A stretch of 64,000 nt of DNA from Micromonospora radicis (GTDB taxonomy: Bacteria; Actinomycetota; Actinomycetes; Mycobacteriales; Micromonosporaceae). Shown here piece after piece: positions 25,936 to 34,118 of this stretch (its first letter is position 1; the number at the start of each line of letters is the position of its first letter). The stretch spans positions 124,001 to 188,000 of the forward strand of contig NZ_QXEC01000010.1 in the NCBI RefSeq assembly GCF_003583405.1. The letters are read 5' to 3'. The notes below the pieces were generated by a model, which saw only the letters and a list, made by a program, of their open reading frames with translations, made no database searches and had not been told where the DNA came from. The translations under genes were made by a program, and so were the position numbers.

Positions 25936-27369
25936 TCAGGACCGGGACAGCCGGCGCAGCAGCGAGTCCGCGCCGAGCGGGTAGGCGCCGTGTCGGCGTA
26001 CCCCGTCGGCGACCTCCCGATCGGAGGAGACCACCACCACCGGGCGGCCCGGCGGTTCGGCCCGGACCAGGCGGCGGATCAGCTCGTCGGCGGTCTCCCC
26101 CTTGCGGGAGAACAGCACCCGTACGCCCCGGGGGGCGGGCGGCAGGCCGTGCATCCGTTCGGCCCCGTCGAAGACCACGGTGACCTCGTCACCGGTCTGC
26201 GCGGCGATCCCGCCGAGGCCGGTGATCAACCGTTTGCGTTGCTGCTCCAGGGACATCTCGCCGAAGCCGCGCTTGGTCACGTTGTAGCCGTCGACCACCA
26301 GGTGCGCGCGGGGCAGGGCGAGCAGTTGGTCCAGCCGGGCCGGGTCGTCGGTGTCCTGGGCGCGGGCCGCGGCGCCGGCCGAGGTGGCCGTGGTGGCCGT
26401 CGAGGAGTCGGCGAAGGCGTCCGCGACGAAGTCGGCGGGCAGTCGGTCCACCGGGTCGAGGGCCAGTTCGCGGCGCAGCCCGACGGCGGCCTGGCCGATG
26501 GTTTCCAGCAGCAGCCACAGCCGGGCGTCGTCGACCGACCGGGCCTCCTTGGCGCTGGCCCGGGCCACCCCGGCCGCCGCCTCGGCCTCGGCCAGCCGGG
26601 CCCGGGCGCGACGAAGTTCGGCGTCGGCGTCGGCCGCCGCCCGCGCGGCCCGGCCCCGTTCGGTGGCCAGCAGTTCGTTCGCCCTGCGCTCGCGGGCCTG
26701 GCTCTCCCGCAGGGTACGGGTGAGCTGCCGGGCCTCCTCGCGCAGCTGACCGAGTTCCTCGCGGACCCGGGCGAGTTCGTCGCGGAGCTTGTCGGCTTCG
26801 ACGCGGGCCACCGCGCGGTCGTGCTCGGCCCGGGTGGCCCGCTGCTCGGCCTGGCGGACCAGTTCGGCCACCACCGCGGTGTCCGCCTCGGCGCGTACCG
26901 CCGCACCGCTGGCCTCGATCAGCTCCCGCCAGCCGCGCGGCCGGGCCAGGTAGGCCAGGGCGGCCACCTCGACCGGGTCGGCGGCCGCCGGTGCCGTCCC
27001 CTCGACCACGGCGGTGCCCAGGTCACCGGCGTCGGCCAGGATCCGGGCGGTGACCCGCTGCCGGAACAGCGGGTCGGCGGCGAGCTGGGCGGCGATCACG
27101 GGAGCACCGAGGCGGGCCCGCCGGTTGGGGGCGAACTTGGCGACCCGGCGCAGCGGTACGGGCACCTCGTCGGCGGGTAGGCCGGGCAGCACGGTGGCGG
27201 TCAGCGAGACGATCCGCTGGCGGACCGGCTCGGGCAGGCTCGGCTCGGGCTCCGCCGCCTCGCCCGACGCGGCGTCGGCTATCCCCTCGGTGGTGTCACC
27301 GGCGGCCGGCACGGCGACGACCTGCTCCTCCGGGAGGAGGTTGTCGTCGTGCGGCTCGGTGAGGGGCAT
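25936..27369 (-). CDS. NYN-domain (YacP-like) putative RNA-processing nuclease
   Basis: A 477-aa protein with a C-terminal NYN/PIN-like domain (about 340-477). The domain has LVVDGYNVTKRGFG with the catalytic Asp, VTVVFDGAE, ETADELIRRL and VVVSSDREVADGV, the acidic constellation of YacP-type RNases. Residues 170-300 form a long Ala/Arg/Glu coiled coil. The N-terminal 60 residues are acidic and disordered, followed by a helical domain. It likely acts on structured RNA, by analogy with Bacillus Rae1/YacP; the target is unknown. It is divergent from the exonuclease/GIY-YIG gene. Confidence 0.85.
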   Translation of the reverse strand: MPLTEPHDDNLLPEEQVVAVPAAGDTTEGIADAASGEAAEPEPSLPEPVRQRIVSLTATVLPGLPADEVPVPLRRVAKFAPNRRARLGAPVIAAQLAADPLFRQRVTARILADAGDLGTAVVEGTAPAAADPVEVAALAYLARPRGWRELIEASGAAVRAEADTAVVAELVRQAEQRATRAEHDRAVARVEADKLRDELARVREELGQLREEARQLTRTLRESQARERRANELLATERGRAARAAADADAELRRARARLAEAEAAAGVARASAKEARSVDDARLWLLLETIGQAAVGLRRELALDPVDRLPADFVADAFADSSTATTATSAGAAARAQDTDDPARLDQLLALPRAHLVVDGYNVTKRGFGEMSLEQQRKRLITGLGGIAAQTGDEVTVVFDGAERMHGLPPAPRGVRVLFSRKGETADELIRRLVRAEPPGRPVVVVSSDREVADGVRRHGAYPLGADSLLRRLSRS

Positions 27370-27483
27370 GTGGCAAGTCTCCCACCGCGACCGGGCCCAC
27401 CGCCTAGTGAGTGAGCCGATCTCTCATCCTAGACCGGTGGGGACGCCTGGGACGGTTGGGGCAGGAGTGTCGGACCGGACGGT

Positions 27484-27499
27484 TAACCTGCCGCCGATG
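27484..27499 (+). promoter_or_regulatory. Leaderless-type -10 (TAACCT) before the exonuclease gene
   Basis: TAACCT at 27484-27489 is followed after 7 nt by ATG 27497, with no Shine-Dalgarno. It supports that ATG over the upstream in-frame GTG at 27467. Confidence 0.5.
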
Positions 27500-29251
27500 G
27501 CACGACAGGACTATCTCCAACCGGCACTGGCCGGGCTCGACCCGGCCGTCGACGGGGTCGACCCGGCGCTGCCGCTGTACGCGGCGACGTTCGTCGTGGT
27601 CGACCTGGAGACCACCGGCGGGGCGCCCGACGGCGGCGGCATCACCGAGATCGGCGCGGTCAAGGTGCGCGGCGGCGAGGAGCTGGGGGTGCTGGGCACG
27701 CTGGTCAATCCCGGCGTGCCGATCCCACCGTTCATCACCGTGCTGACCGGCATCACCCAGGCGATGCTGGTGCCGGCGCCGCCGATCGAGCAGGTGCTGC
27801 CGAGCTTCCTGGAGTTCGTCGCCGACGCCGTGCTGGTCGCCCACAACGCGCCGTACGACGTCGGTTTCCTCAAGGCCGCCTGCGCGAAACACGGCTACCG
27901 CTGGCCGAACCCCCGGGTGCTGGACACCGCGGCGCTGGCCCGGCGGGTGCTGCTGCGCGACGAGGTGCCCAACCGCAAGCTGGGCACCCTGGCCGCCTAC
28001 TTCCGGGCCGCCACGCAGCCGACCCACCGGGCCCTGGACGACGCCCGGGCCACCGTCGACGTGCTGCACGGGCTGATCGGCCGGCTCGGCGGGCACCGGG
28101 TCGACACCGTCGGCGACGCCATCGAGTTCGCCCGCGCGGTCACCCCCACCCAGCGACGCAAGCGGCACCTCGCCGACGGCCTGCCCCGCTCCCCCGGGGT
28201 CTACATCTTCCGGGCCGCCGACGACCGCCCGCTGTACGTCGGCACCTCACGCGACATCGCCACCCGGGTCCGCAGCTACTTCACCGCGGCGGAGAAGCGC
28301 GCCCGGATCTCGGAGATGCTGGCCGCCGCGGAGCGGGTCGAGGCGGTCGAGTGCGCACACTCGCTGGAGGCGGAGGTACGCGAGCTGCGGCTGATCGGGG
28401 CGCACGCGCCGCCGTACAACCGGCGGTCGAAGTTCCCGGAGCGGGTGCTCTGGCTGAAGCTGACCGACGGGCCGTACCCCCGGTTGTCGGTGGTCCGGGA
28501 GATCTCCCCCGGTGATCGCGCCTACCTCGGCCCGTTCTCCTCACGACGGGCGGCGGAGCTGGCCGCCGCCGGTTTCCACGACGCGGTGCCGCTACGCCAG
28601 TGCACCCACCGGCTGTCGCTGCGTACCGTCACGCCGGCCTGTGCGCTGGCCGAGCTGGGCCGCTGCCCGGCACCCTGCGAGCACCGGATCACCCCCGAGG
28701 AGTACGACGCCCGCGCGGTGGCGCCGTTCGCCGACGCCACCACGGGCGATCCCGGACCGGTGGTGGACGCGCTGCTCGCCCGGATCGAGGTGCTGGCGGC
28801 CGGTCAGCGGTACGAGGAGGCCGCGGTGCTGCGGTCCCGGCTGGCCGCGGTGCTGCGGGCAGCGGTACGCATGCAGCGGTTGGCGGCGCTGAGCGGGATC
28901 GCCGAGCTGGCCGCCGCCCGGCCGGCCGCCGGTGGCGGCTGGGAGTTGGCGCTGGTGCGGCACGGCCGGCTGGCCGGTGCCGGGGTCTCCCCGGCCGGCG
29001 TCCACCCGCGACCGACGTTGACGGCGATCCGGGCCACCGCCGAGACGGTGCCGGTGGGGCACGGTCCGGTGCCGGCGGCCGTTCCCGAGGAGTCGGAACG
29101 GATCCTGTCCTGGTTGGAGCGACCGGAGACCCGGCTGGTGGAGATGTCGTCCGGATGGGCGTCCCCGGTGGCCGGCGCGGGCCGCTTCCGCGACCTGCTG
29201 GCGAGGGCCGAGAACGCCGCGTCCCAACAACTCTGGTCCGAACGCTCATGA
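27497..29251 (+). CDS. DEDDh exonuclease fused to UvrC-like GIY-YIG nuclease
   Basis: A 584-aa fusion equivalent to M. tuberculosis Rv2191. Residues 28-190 are a DnaQ-like exonuclease: VVVDLETTG (Asp36, Glu38), HNAPYDVGFL and THRALDDARA complete a DEDDh site. Residues 225-305 are a GIY-YIG domain (GVYIFRAADDRPLYVGTS) with an Arg-rich catalytic region. A cysteine-containing segment and a UVR-like helix pair (about residues 420-450) follow. The helix-hairpin-helix end of true UvrC is absent. It probably resects DNA around lesions outside the UvrABC pathway; mechanism inferred. Confidence 0.88.
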   Translation: MARQDYLQPALAGLDPAVDGVDPALPLYAATFVVVDLETTGGAPDGGGITEIGAVKVRGGEELGVLGTLVNPGVPIPPFITVLTGITQAMLVPAPPIEQVLPSFLEFVADAVLVAHNAPYDVGFLKAACAKHGYRWPNPRVLDTAALARRVLLRDEVPNRKLGTLAAYFRAATQPTHRALDDARATVDVLHGLIGRLGGHRVDTVGDAIEFARAVTPTQRRKRHLADGLPRSPGVYIFRAADDRPLYVGTSRDIATRVRSYFTAAEKRARISEMLAAAERVEAVECAHSLEAEVRELRLIGAHAPPYNRRSKFPERVLWLKLTDGPYPRLSVVREISPGDRAYLGPFSSRRAAELAAAGFHDAVPLRQCTHRLSLRTVTPACALAELGRCPAPCEHRITPEEYDARAVAPFADATTGDPGPVVDALLARIEVLAAGQRYEEAAVLRSRLAAVLRAAVRMQRLAALSGIAELAAARPAAGGGWELALVRHGRLAGAGVSPAGVHPRPTLTAIRATAETVPVGHGPVPAAVPEESERILSWLERPETRLVEMSSGWASPVAGAGRFRDLLARAENAASQQLWSERS

Positions 29252-29283
29252 GCAACTGTCCGATCGGACTACGTCGACTCACT

Positions 29284-29289
29284 TAGGCT
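29284..29289 (+). promoter_or_regulatory. Candidate -10 (TAGGCT) for the RelA/SpoT-like gene
   Basis: TAGGCT in an AT-richer patch 82 nt before the chosen start codon. It would give a 5' leader of about 75 nt. No clear -35 is seen. Confidence 0.3.
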
Positions 29290-29371
29290 GTTAAGGAAGT
29301 GCATTACTGCCCGTTTCGAGGTTCTGCTCCCGGTTGCCGGTCCACCGGCGGCCCGGAGCAGGGGTTTGGGG

Positions 29372-31168
29372 GTGTCCCAGGTGGACGTCGACGCCGGACG
29401 CGGCGGCGCCCTGGGGGGTGCGCTCCCGACACAGCCGGGTGAACTGCCGCTCGCCCGCCGGCTCCGGTCGCTACTGAGCTGGCCGACCGCCGAGACCGAA
29501 CCGGTCGGCCAACTGGTCCGCACCCACCGGAGCATCCACGCCGGTGCCGATCCGGCGGTGCTGCGCCGGTCGTACACCATCGCGGAGAACATGCACCGTG
29601 GCCAGTTCCGCAAGAGTGGTGAGCCCTACATCACCCATCCGCTCGCGGTCGCCCAGATCTGCGCCGAGCTGGGCATGGACACCACCACACTGGTCGCGGC
29701 GCTGCTGCACGACACGGTGGAGGACACGCACTACACCCTGCAGGCCCTGGCCGAGGACTTCGGACACGAGGTGGCCCATCTCGTCGACGGGGTGACCAAG
29801 TTCGACAAGGCGTTCTACGGGCAGGCGGCCGAGGCGGAGACCATCCGAAAGATGATCATCGCAGCCGGCAAGGACGTCCGGGTGCTGATCATCAAGCTCG
29901 CCGATCGGCTGCACAACATGCGCACCCTCGGCGTACGCTCGGCCGCCTCCCGGGAACGGATCGCCCGCAAGACCCAGGAGGTGCTGGTCCCGCTCTGCGA
30001 CCGGCTCGGCATCCAGACCCTGAAACGGGAACTGGACGACGTGGTGCTGCTGCACCTGGCGCCGGAGGAGCACGCCCGCATCGCCCGGCACGTGCACGAC
30101 CGTCCCGGCTGGGACAACTACCTCGCCGAGGTGGTGGCCCAGGCCAAGGTGGCGATGCGCCGGGGCCGGGTCGACGCACAGGTGGCCCCCCGCCCACGGC
30201 ACCTCTACTCGATCTGGAAGGACACCGTCGCCGGCGGCCACACCGTGCCGTACGACCTGCCCCGCATCACCGTCGTGGTGGACGGCCCGGCCACCGACTG
30301 CTACGCGGCGCTCGGCGCGATCCACGGGCTCTGGCGGCCGATCCCGGGCCGGTTCAAGGACTTCATCGCCTCCCCGAAGAACAACCTCTACCGGTCCCTG
30401 CACACCAGCGTCTGCGGCCCGAAGAACCGCACGGTGGAGGTGCTGATCCGGACCGAGGAGATGCACCGCTCGGCCGAGTACGGGGTGGTGGCCGACTTCC
30501 GCTTCCCGCGCTCCGGTGCCACGACCGCCCGCGCCGAGCAGTTGGACTGGCTACGCCGGGTGCTGGACTGGGAGCAGGGCGCCGCCGACCCGGCGCAGTT
30601 CCTCGAGTCGCTGCGCTGTGACCTGGCCGAGGCGCAGATCCAGGTGGTCGCCGAGGGCCGGCAGATCGTGCTGCCGGCCGGCGCCACCCCGGTGGACCTG
30701 GCGTACGAGTTGGGCACCGACCGGGGCGACCGATGTCTCGCCGCGCGGATCAACGGCCGGCTGGTACCGCTCGCCTCCGAGTTGGAGGAGGGCGACGTGG
30801 TCGAGATCTTCACCGAGACCGACGAGGAGAGCAGCCTCGACGCCGAGGTCGCCCCGCGCGGTCCCCGCCGCGAGTGGCTGGGTTTCGTCAAGTCGCCGCA
30901 CGCGCAGATGCAGATCAACCGGTGGTTCGCCGACCACAGCGAGCCGGGCATCTCGATCAGCGACAAGGTCCGGCTCGGCCGGGCCACCATCGGGCTGGCG
31001 CTGCGCCAGCACAACCGGGGACTGGCCAGCGACCTGCCGCTGCTGCGGCTGTCGGAGGAACTCGGCTATCCCGACCTGGAGACGCTGCTCGTCGCGGTCT
31101 TCGACCGGGTGATCGAACCGGACGAGGTGGTGCGGCAACTCATCGACCTGGTCGACCACCGACAGTGA
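29372..31168 (+). CDS. Short RelA/SpoT-homologue (HD-Syn-TGS, no ACT)
   Basis: A 598-aa (p)ppGpp metabolism protein. The hydrolase domain is intact: HPLAVAQI, LLHDTVEDT (HDxxED) and KLADRLHNMRTL. A synthetase domain follows with PRHLYSIWK, PGRFKDFIASPKNNLYRSLH and VLIRTEEMHRSAEYG. The family EVQIRT is EVLIRT here and the AAHW after AEYG is lost. A TGS domain is present (LPAGATPVDLAYELGT, His replaced by Gly), but the C-terminal zinc-finger and ACT/RRM domains of the usual 720-850-aa enzymes are missing. Hydrolysis is likely; synthesis uncertain. GTG 29372 is used; a TTG two codons upstream is possible. Confidence 0.85.
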   Translation: MSQVDVDAGRGGALGGALPTQPGELPLARRLRSLLSWPTAETEPVGQLVRTHRSIHAGADPAVLRRSYTIAENMHRGQFRKSGEPYITHPLAVAQICAELGMDTTTLVAALLHDTVEDTHYTLQALAEDFGHEVAHLVDGVTKFDKAFYGQAAEAETIRKMIIAAGKDVRVLIIKLADRLHNMRTLGVRSAASRERIARKTQEVLVPLCDRLGIQTLKRELDDVVLLHLAPEEHARIARHVHDRPGWDNYLAEVVAQAKVAMRRGRVDAQVAPRPRHLYSIWKDTVAGGHTVPYDLPRITVVVDGPATDCYAALGAIHGLWRPIPGRFKDFIASPKNNLYRSLHTSVCGPKNRTVEVLIRTEEMHRSAEYGVVADFRFPRSGATTARAEQLDWLRRVLDWEQGAADPAQFLESLRCDLAEAQIQVVAEGRQIVLPAGATPVDLAYELGTDRGDRCLAARINGRLVPLASELEEGDVVEIFTETDEESSLDAEVAPRGPRREWLGFVKSPHAQMQINRWFADHSEPGISISDKVRLGRATIGLALRQHNRGLASDLPLLRLSEELGYPDLETLLVAVFDRVIEPDEVVRQLIDLVDHRQ

Positions 31169-31209
31169 CGCGGGCGCGGTCCCCGGGCGCGAGCACGGCT
31201 CGGGGCCAC

Positions 31210-31224
31210 TAGCCTGGACCCATG
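31210..31224 (+). promoter_or_regulatory. Leaderless-type -10 (TAGCCT) for the NUDIX gene
   Basis: TAGCCT at 31210-31215, six bases, then ATG 31222. No Shine-Dalgarno precedes the start, so the transcript probably begins at the ATG. Confidence 0.55.
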
Positions 31225-31764
31225 ATCCCCCGCTCGCGCCGCACCGGCCGCGCCGTCGCGTACCAGGTCTTCTACCGGTTGCCCCTACCGGTACGCCGCC
31301 GGCTGGTACGACTGGCCGTGCCGAAGTACATCGTCGGCGCGGTAACCCTGGTACGCGACAGCGAGGCCGGGGGCGCGGGGCGACTGCTGCTGCTGCGGCA
31401 GCCACCCGGTCGGGGTTGGACGCTGCCGGCGGGGCTGTTGCAGCGCGGCGAGAACCCGGCGGTGGGTGCGGCCCGCGAGCTGCACGAGGAGTCCGGCATC
31501 CGGCTCTCCCCCACCGCGTTGAGCCCGGCGGCACCCAACGCCGTGGTGCACGCCAAGGGGTGGGTGGACATGGTGTTCACCGTCGAGGTGCCGGCGTCGA
31601 GCACCGAACTGAAGGTCGACGGCGCGGAGGTCTTCGAGGCCGCCTGGCATCCGCTGGACGACCTGCCGAAGCTGACCTGGCCCACCGCCCGGCTGCTCGC
31701 CTACTACGACATCGGTCCGCTGGCCGGGCAGTTCCCGCCACCGCTGCCCGACCGCCTGCCATGA
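31222..31764 (+). CDS. NUDIX hydrolase
   Basis: A 180-aa pyrophosphohydrolase with a complete Nudix box: GLLQRGENPAVGAARELHEE followed by SGI (Gx5Ex7REUxEExGU), which binds Mg2+ for hydrolysis of a nucleoside diphosphate linked to another moiety. The N-terminal 35 residues are Arg-rich (RRTGRAVAYQVFYRLPLPVR). The substrate is unknown. Its TGA overlaps the ATG of the nucleotidyltransferase gene (ATGA), pointing to a shared nucleotide-sugar role, for example clearing or balancing an NDP-sugar. Confidence 0.87.
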   Translation: MIPRSRRTGRAVAYQVFYRLPLPVRRRLVRLAVPKYIVGAVTLVRDSEAGGAGRLLLLRQPPGRGWTLPAGLLQRGENPAVGAARELHEESGIRLSPTALSPAAPNAVVHAKGWVDMVFTVEVPASSTELKVDGAEVFEAAWHPLDDLPKLTWPTARLLAYYDIGPLAGQFPPPLPDRLP

Positions 31765-32696
31765 CCGGACCAGACGACCGAGCGGCACGGCCCGACGACC
31801 TCGCAGCACGGCCCGACGACCGAGCGGCACGGCCCGACCACCCGGCGGCGCGAGCCGAGGACGGCATCTGTGCGGTGGTGCTCGCCGCCGGAGAGGGCAC
31901 CCGGCTGCGGCCGTTGACCGAGCGGCTGCCCAAGGCACTCTGCCCGGTGGGCAACGTGGCGCTGCTGGACCGAGCCCTGGCCCGGCTGACCGGGCTCGGG
32001 CTGACCGGACCGCAGCAGGTCGCCGTCAACGCCTGTTACCTGGGCGAACAGGTGGTCGAGCAGGTCGGCGACCGGGCCCGGCTCTCGGTGGAACCGGGCA
32101 GCCCGCTCGGCACCGCCGGTGGCGTGGGGCGGCTGCGGGACTGGATCGCCGGTCGCGGCGTACTGGTCGGCAACGCCGACGCGTACCTCGCCGACCCGAC
32201 CACGGCACCCGGGCCGGACATCGCCGCGCTGCTGGACGGTTGGGACGGCGAATCGGTACGCCTGCTCGGCCAGCCGGCGTCCGACCCGAGGGCACCAGGC
32301 ACCTTCGACGGGCACGTCTTCACCGGCTTCTCGCTGCTGCCCTGGCGACTGGTCCGGAACCTGCCCCCGGCCTTCGGTGACCTGGTCCGCGCGGTGTGGC
32401 GCCCGGCCGAGGCCGCCGGCCGACTGTCCGTGGTGCCCTACCGGGGAACCTTCTACGACACCGGCACCCCGGCCGACTACCTGGCCGCGAACCTGCACGC
32501 CGCCGGTGACGGCTGTCTGGTCGACCCGGCCGCCTCGGTCACCGGCGACTGCCGGCGTTCGGTGGTCGGCGCGGGCGCCACGGTACGCGGCACGGTGACC
32601 CACTGCGTGGTCTGGCCCGGTGCCACCGTCGAGGCCGACGAACGGCTGTCCGACGCGATCCGGGTCGGCGCCGACCTGACCGTCCCGGCCACCTGA
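31761..32696 (+). CDS. NDP-sugar nucleotidyltransferase (MobA/GlmU-like fold)
   Basis: A 311-aa nucleotidyltransferase transferring NMP to a sugar-1-phosphate. The pyrophosphorylase signature AVVLAAGEGTRLRPLTERLP-K starts near residue 38. The metal-binding loop is LVGNADAYL, and a C-terminal segment has left-handed-helix character (VDPAASVTGDCRRSVVGAGA). Mannose-1-phosphate guanylyltransferase is the likeliest activity, in keeping with a mannolipid-making organism, but the sugar cannot be fixed from sequence. Residues 4-33 form a PDDxAAR heptad repeat ahead of the catalytic domain, encoded by a 21-bp DNA repeat. Confidence 0.82.
   Translation: MTGPDDRAARPDDLAARPDDRAARPDHPAARAEDGICAVVLAAGEGTRLRPLTERLPKALCPVGNVALLDRALARLTGLGLTGPQQVAVNACYLGEQVVEQVGDRARLSVEPGSPLGTAGGVGRLRDWIAGRGVLVGNADAYLADPTTAPGPDIAALLDGWDGESVRLLGQPASDPRAPGTFDGHVFTGFSLLPWRLVRNLPPAFGDLVRAVWRPAEAAGRLSVVPYRGTFYDTGTPADYLAANLHAAGDGCLVDPAASVTGDCRRSVVGAGATVRGTVTHCVVWPGATVEADERLSDAIRVGADLTVPAT
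31773..31856 (+). repeat. 21-bp in-frame tandem repeat (four units)
   Basis: Units at 31773-31793, 31794-31814, 31815-31835 and a diverged 31836-31856. Each encodes seven residues of the PDDxAAR type at the N-terminus of the nucleotidyltransferase. In-frame length change between strains is expected. Confidence 0.9.
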
Positions 32697-32906
32697 GCCG
32701 CCCGCTGGGCCTCGTACGTGGGCCTCGTGCGAGGAGCCCCTACGTGGACCTTCATACGGCAGGCCTCCCGAGGGCTCGTTACATGGGCTCGTGCGGTGTC
32801 CAGAAACGTTCACCGGGCTCCCGCCGGGTCAGGTGACGCGACACCGCCAACACCCCTGGACGCCGCACTAACATGAGCGACGACGCCGACGAACGGAGAA
32901 GTTCCC

Positions 32907-33197
32907 GTGATCACCGCGATCGTGCTGATCGACTGCGCCACCGACTCGATCCCCGAGGTGGCCGAGGCCCTGGCCAACCTCTCCGGGGTGAGCGAGGTGT
33001 ACTCCGTGGCCGGGCACGTCGACCTGATCGCGATGGTCCGGGTCCGCGAGTTCGACGAGATCGCGCAGGTCATCGCGGGCGGCATCTCCAAGGTGCCGGG
33101 CGTGCTAAACACCGAGTCGCACATCGCCTTCCGCGCCTACTCCCGCCACGACCTCGAGGAAGCCTTCGCCATCGGCCTCGGCGCCACCACCGACTGA
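32907..33197 (+). CDS. Stand-alone Lrp/AsnC ligand-binding (RAM) domain protein
   Basis: A 96-aa protein consisting only of the AsnC/Lrp C-terminal beta-alpha-beta-beta-alpha-beta domain. It has the opening strand ITAIVLIDC, EVYSVAGHVDLIAMVRVRE with the Gly/Asp ligand loop, and PGVLNTESHIAFRAYS. There is no DNA-binding helix-turn-helix. Such SraA/DM1-like proteins form oligomers that bind amino acids and may modulate full-length Lrp proteins. GGAGAAG lies before the GTG. A strong hairpin follows. The preceding 210 bp hold no gene. Confidence 0.87.
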   Translation: MITAIVLIDCATDSIPEVAEALANLSGVSEVYSVAGHVDLIAMVRVREFDEIAQVIAGGISKVPGVLNTESHIAFRAYSRHDLEEAFAIGLGATTD

Positions 33198-33223
33198 CCC
33201 CTGCACTCCCTAGCTCCCTAGGA

Positions 33224-33257
33224 GAGCCGGTCCGCCCCGGGTGGGGTGGACCGGCTC
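33224..33257. terminator. Bidirectional terminator between RAM-domain gene and DUF4142 gene
   Basis: A perfect 10-bp outer stem (33224-33233 with 33248-33257) enclosing an inner CCCC/GGGG pairing. It lies between convergent genes, 26 nt after one stop and 17 nt from the other. Confidence 0.8.
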
Positions 33258-33273
33258 GCCGTGTGCCGTCGGG

Positions 33274-33951
33274 TCAGCTCTGCTGGGGTGCCGGGCTCTC
33301 GGTGACGGTGCCACCCGGAGCCGGGGCCTCCTCGGTGAAGGTCTCACCCGGGGTCGGCGTGGTGCCACCCGGAGCCGGGACGGTGCCGCCCGGGCTGGGC
33401 GTACCGGACGGGCTGGCCTCCGGCACCGGGATGCCGAGCTCCTCGGCCAGCTGCACCAGGGCGTCGTAGTGCGCCTGCAGGACCGGCAGCGCGGTCTGGG
33501 CCAGCTGGACCACCTGGGTCTCGGTACCCTGCGAGATCTCCGTCTGGGTGGCCTGGATGGCCTGCAGGTGGCCGGCGAGGCCCTGGGTCACCCAGAGCCG
33601 GTCGAACTCCTCACCACTGGCGTTGTTCAGCTGGTCGAGAGCCGTCCGCTGATCCGGGGTGGGCTCGTTCGGCAGCTGGACGTTCAGCTGCCCCGCCAGG
33701 TCCGTCACCGACCGGTCCAGCTCCTGGTGGTCGGTGACGATCATCTGGGCCAGATCCTTCAGCTGCTGGTTCTGGGCCTTCTTCTGCGCCAGTTCACCAG
33801 CCTGGACCTCGTACAGGTTGACCTGGTGGATCGCCTGCAGGTACTGGGTGTCCTGCTCCGACGGCTGCGCCGCCGCCTGGGCTGCCGCGGCGGGCGCGAC
33901 GCCCACCAGCACCAGTGCGGCCAGCAGGCCGAGCCGTTTGATTCCCAACAT
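33274..33951 (-). CDS. Secreted DUF4142-family protein
   Basis: A 225-aa exported protein. A Sec signal peptide (RLGLLAALVLVGVAPAAAA) covers about residues 6-25. Residues 30-175 are a four-helix DUF4142 domain with ferritin-like topology (HQVNLYEVQAGELAQKKA, MIVTDHQELDRSVTDLAG). Residues 178-225 are a Pro/Thr/Gly-rich tail with repeated PAPGGT segments, possibly a wall-spanning or surface linker. Function unknown; relatives respond to stress. GGGAGGA precedes the ATG. It is downstream of, but terminated separately from, the qcr operon. Confidence 0.85.
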   Translation of the reverse strand: MLGIKRLGLLAALVLVGVAPAAAAQAAAQPSEQDTQYLQAIHQVNLYEVQAGELAQKKAQNQQLKDLAQMIVTDHQELDRSVTDLAGQLNVQLPNEPTPDQRTALDQLNNASGEEFDRLWVTQGLAGHLQAIQATQTEISQGTETQVVQLAQTALPVLQAHYDALVQLAEELGIPVPEASPSGTPSPGGTVPAPGGTTPTPGETFTEEAPAPGGTVTESPAPQQS

Positions 33952-34065
33952 GCTTCCTCCCCGTTGAGACGTTGGACCGCACGGATACCCGGCTGACCGG
34001 GGTTATTCCTGCGATCCGGTGACGGGCGGGAAGCTCCGACGAGGGCGCGAAGGCCAGGAAAAGGG

Positions 34066-34101
34066 CGTGGCGCCCGCCGGAGGACTCCGGCGGGCGCCAC
34101 G
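34066..34101 (-). terminator. Terminator of the ctaE-qcrCAB operon
   Basis: Perfect 15-bp arms (34066-34080 and 34087-34101) with a 6-nt loop, 18 nt past the qcrB stop codon. One of the strongest hairpins in the window. Confidence 0.85.
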
Positions 34102-34118
34102 TCACGCTGTGGCGAACC

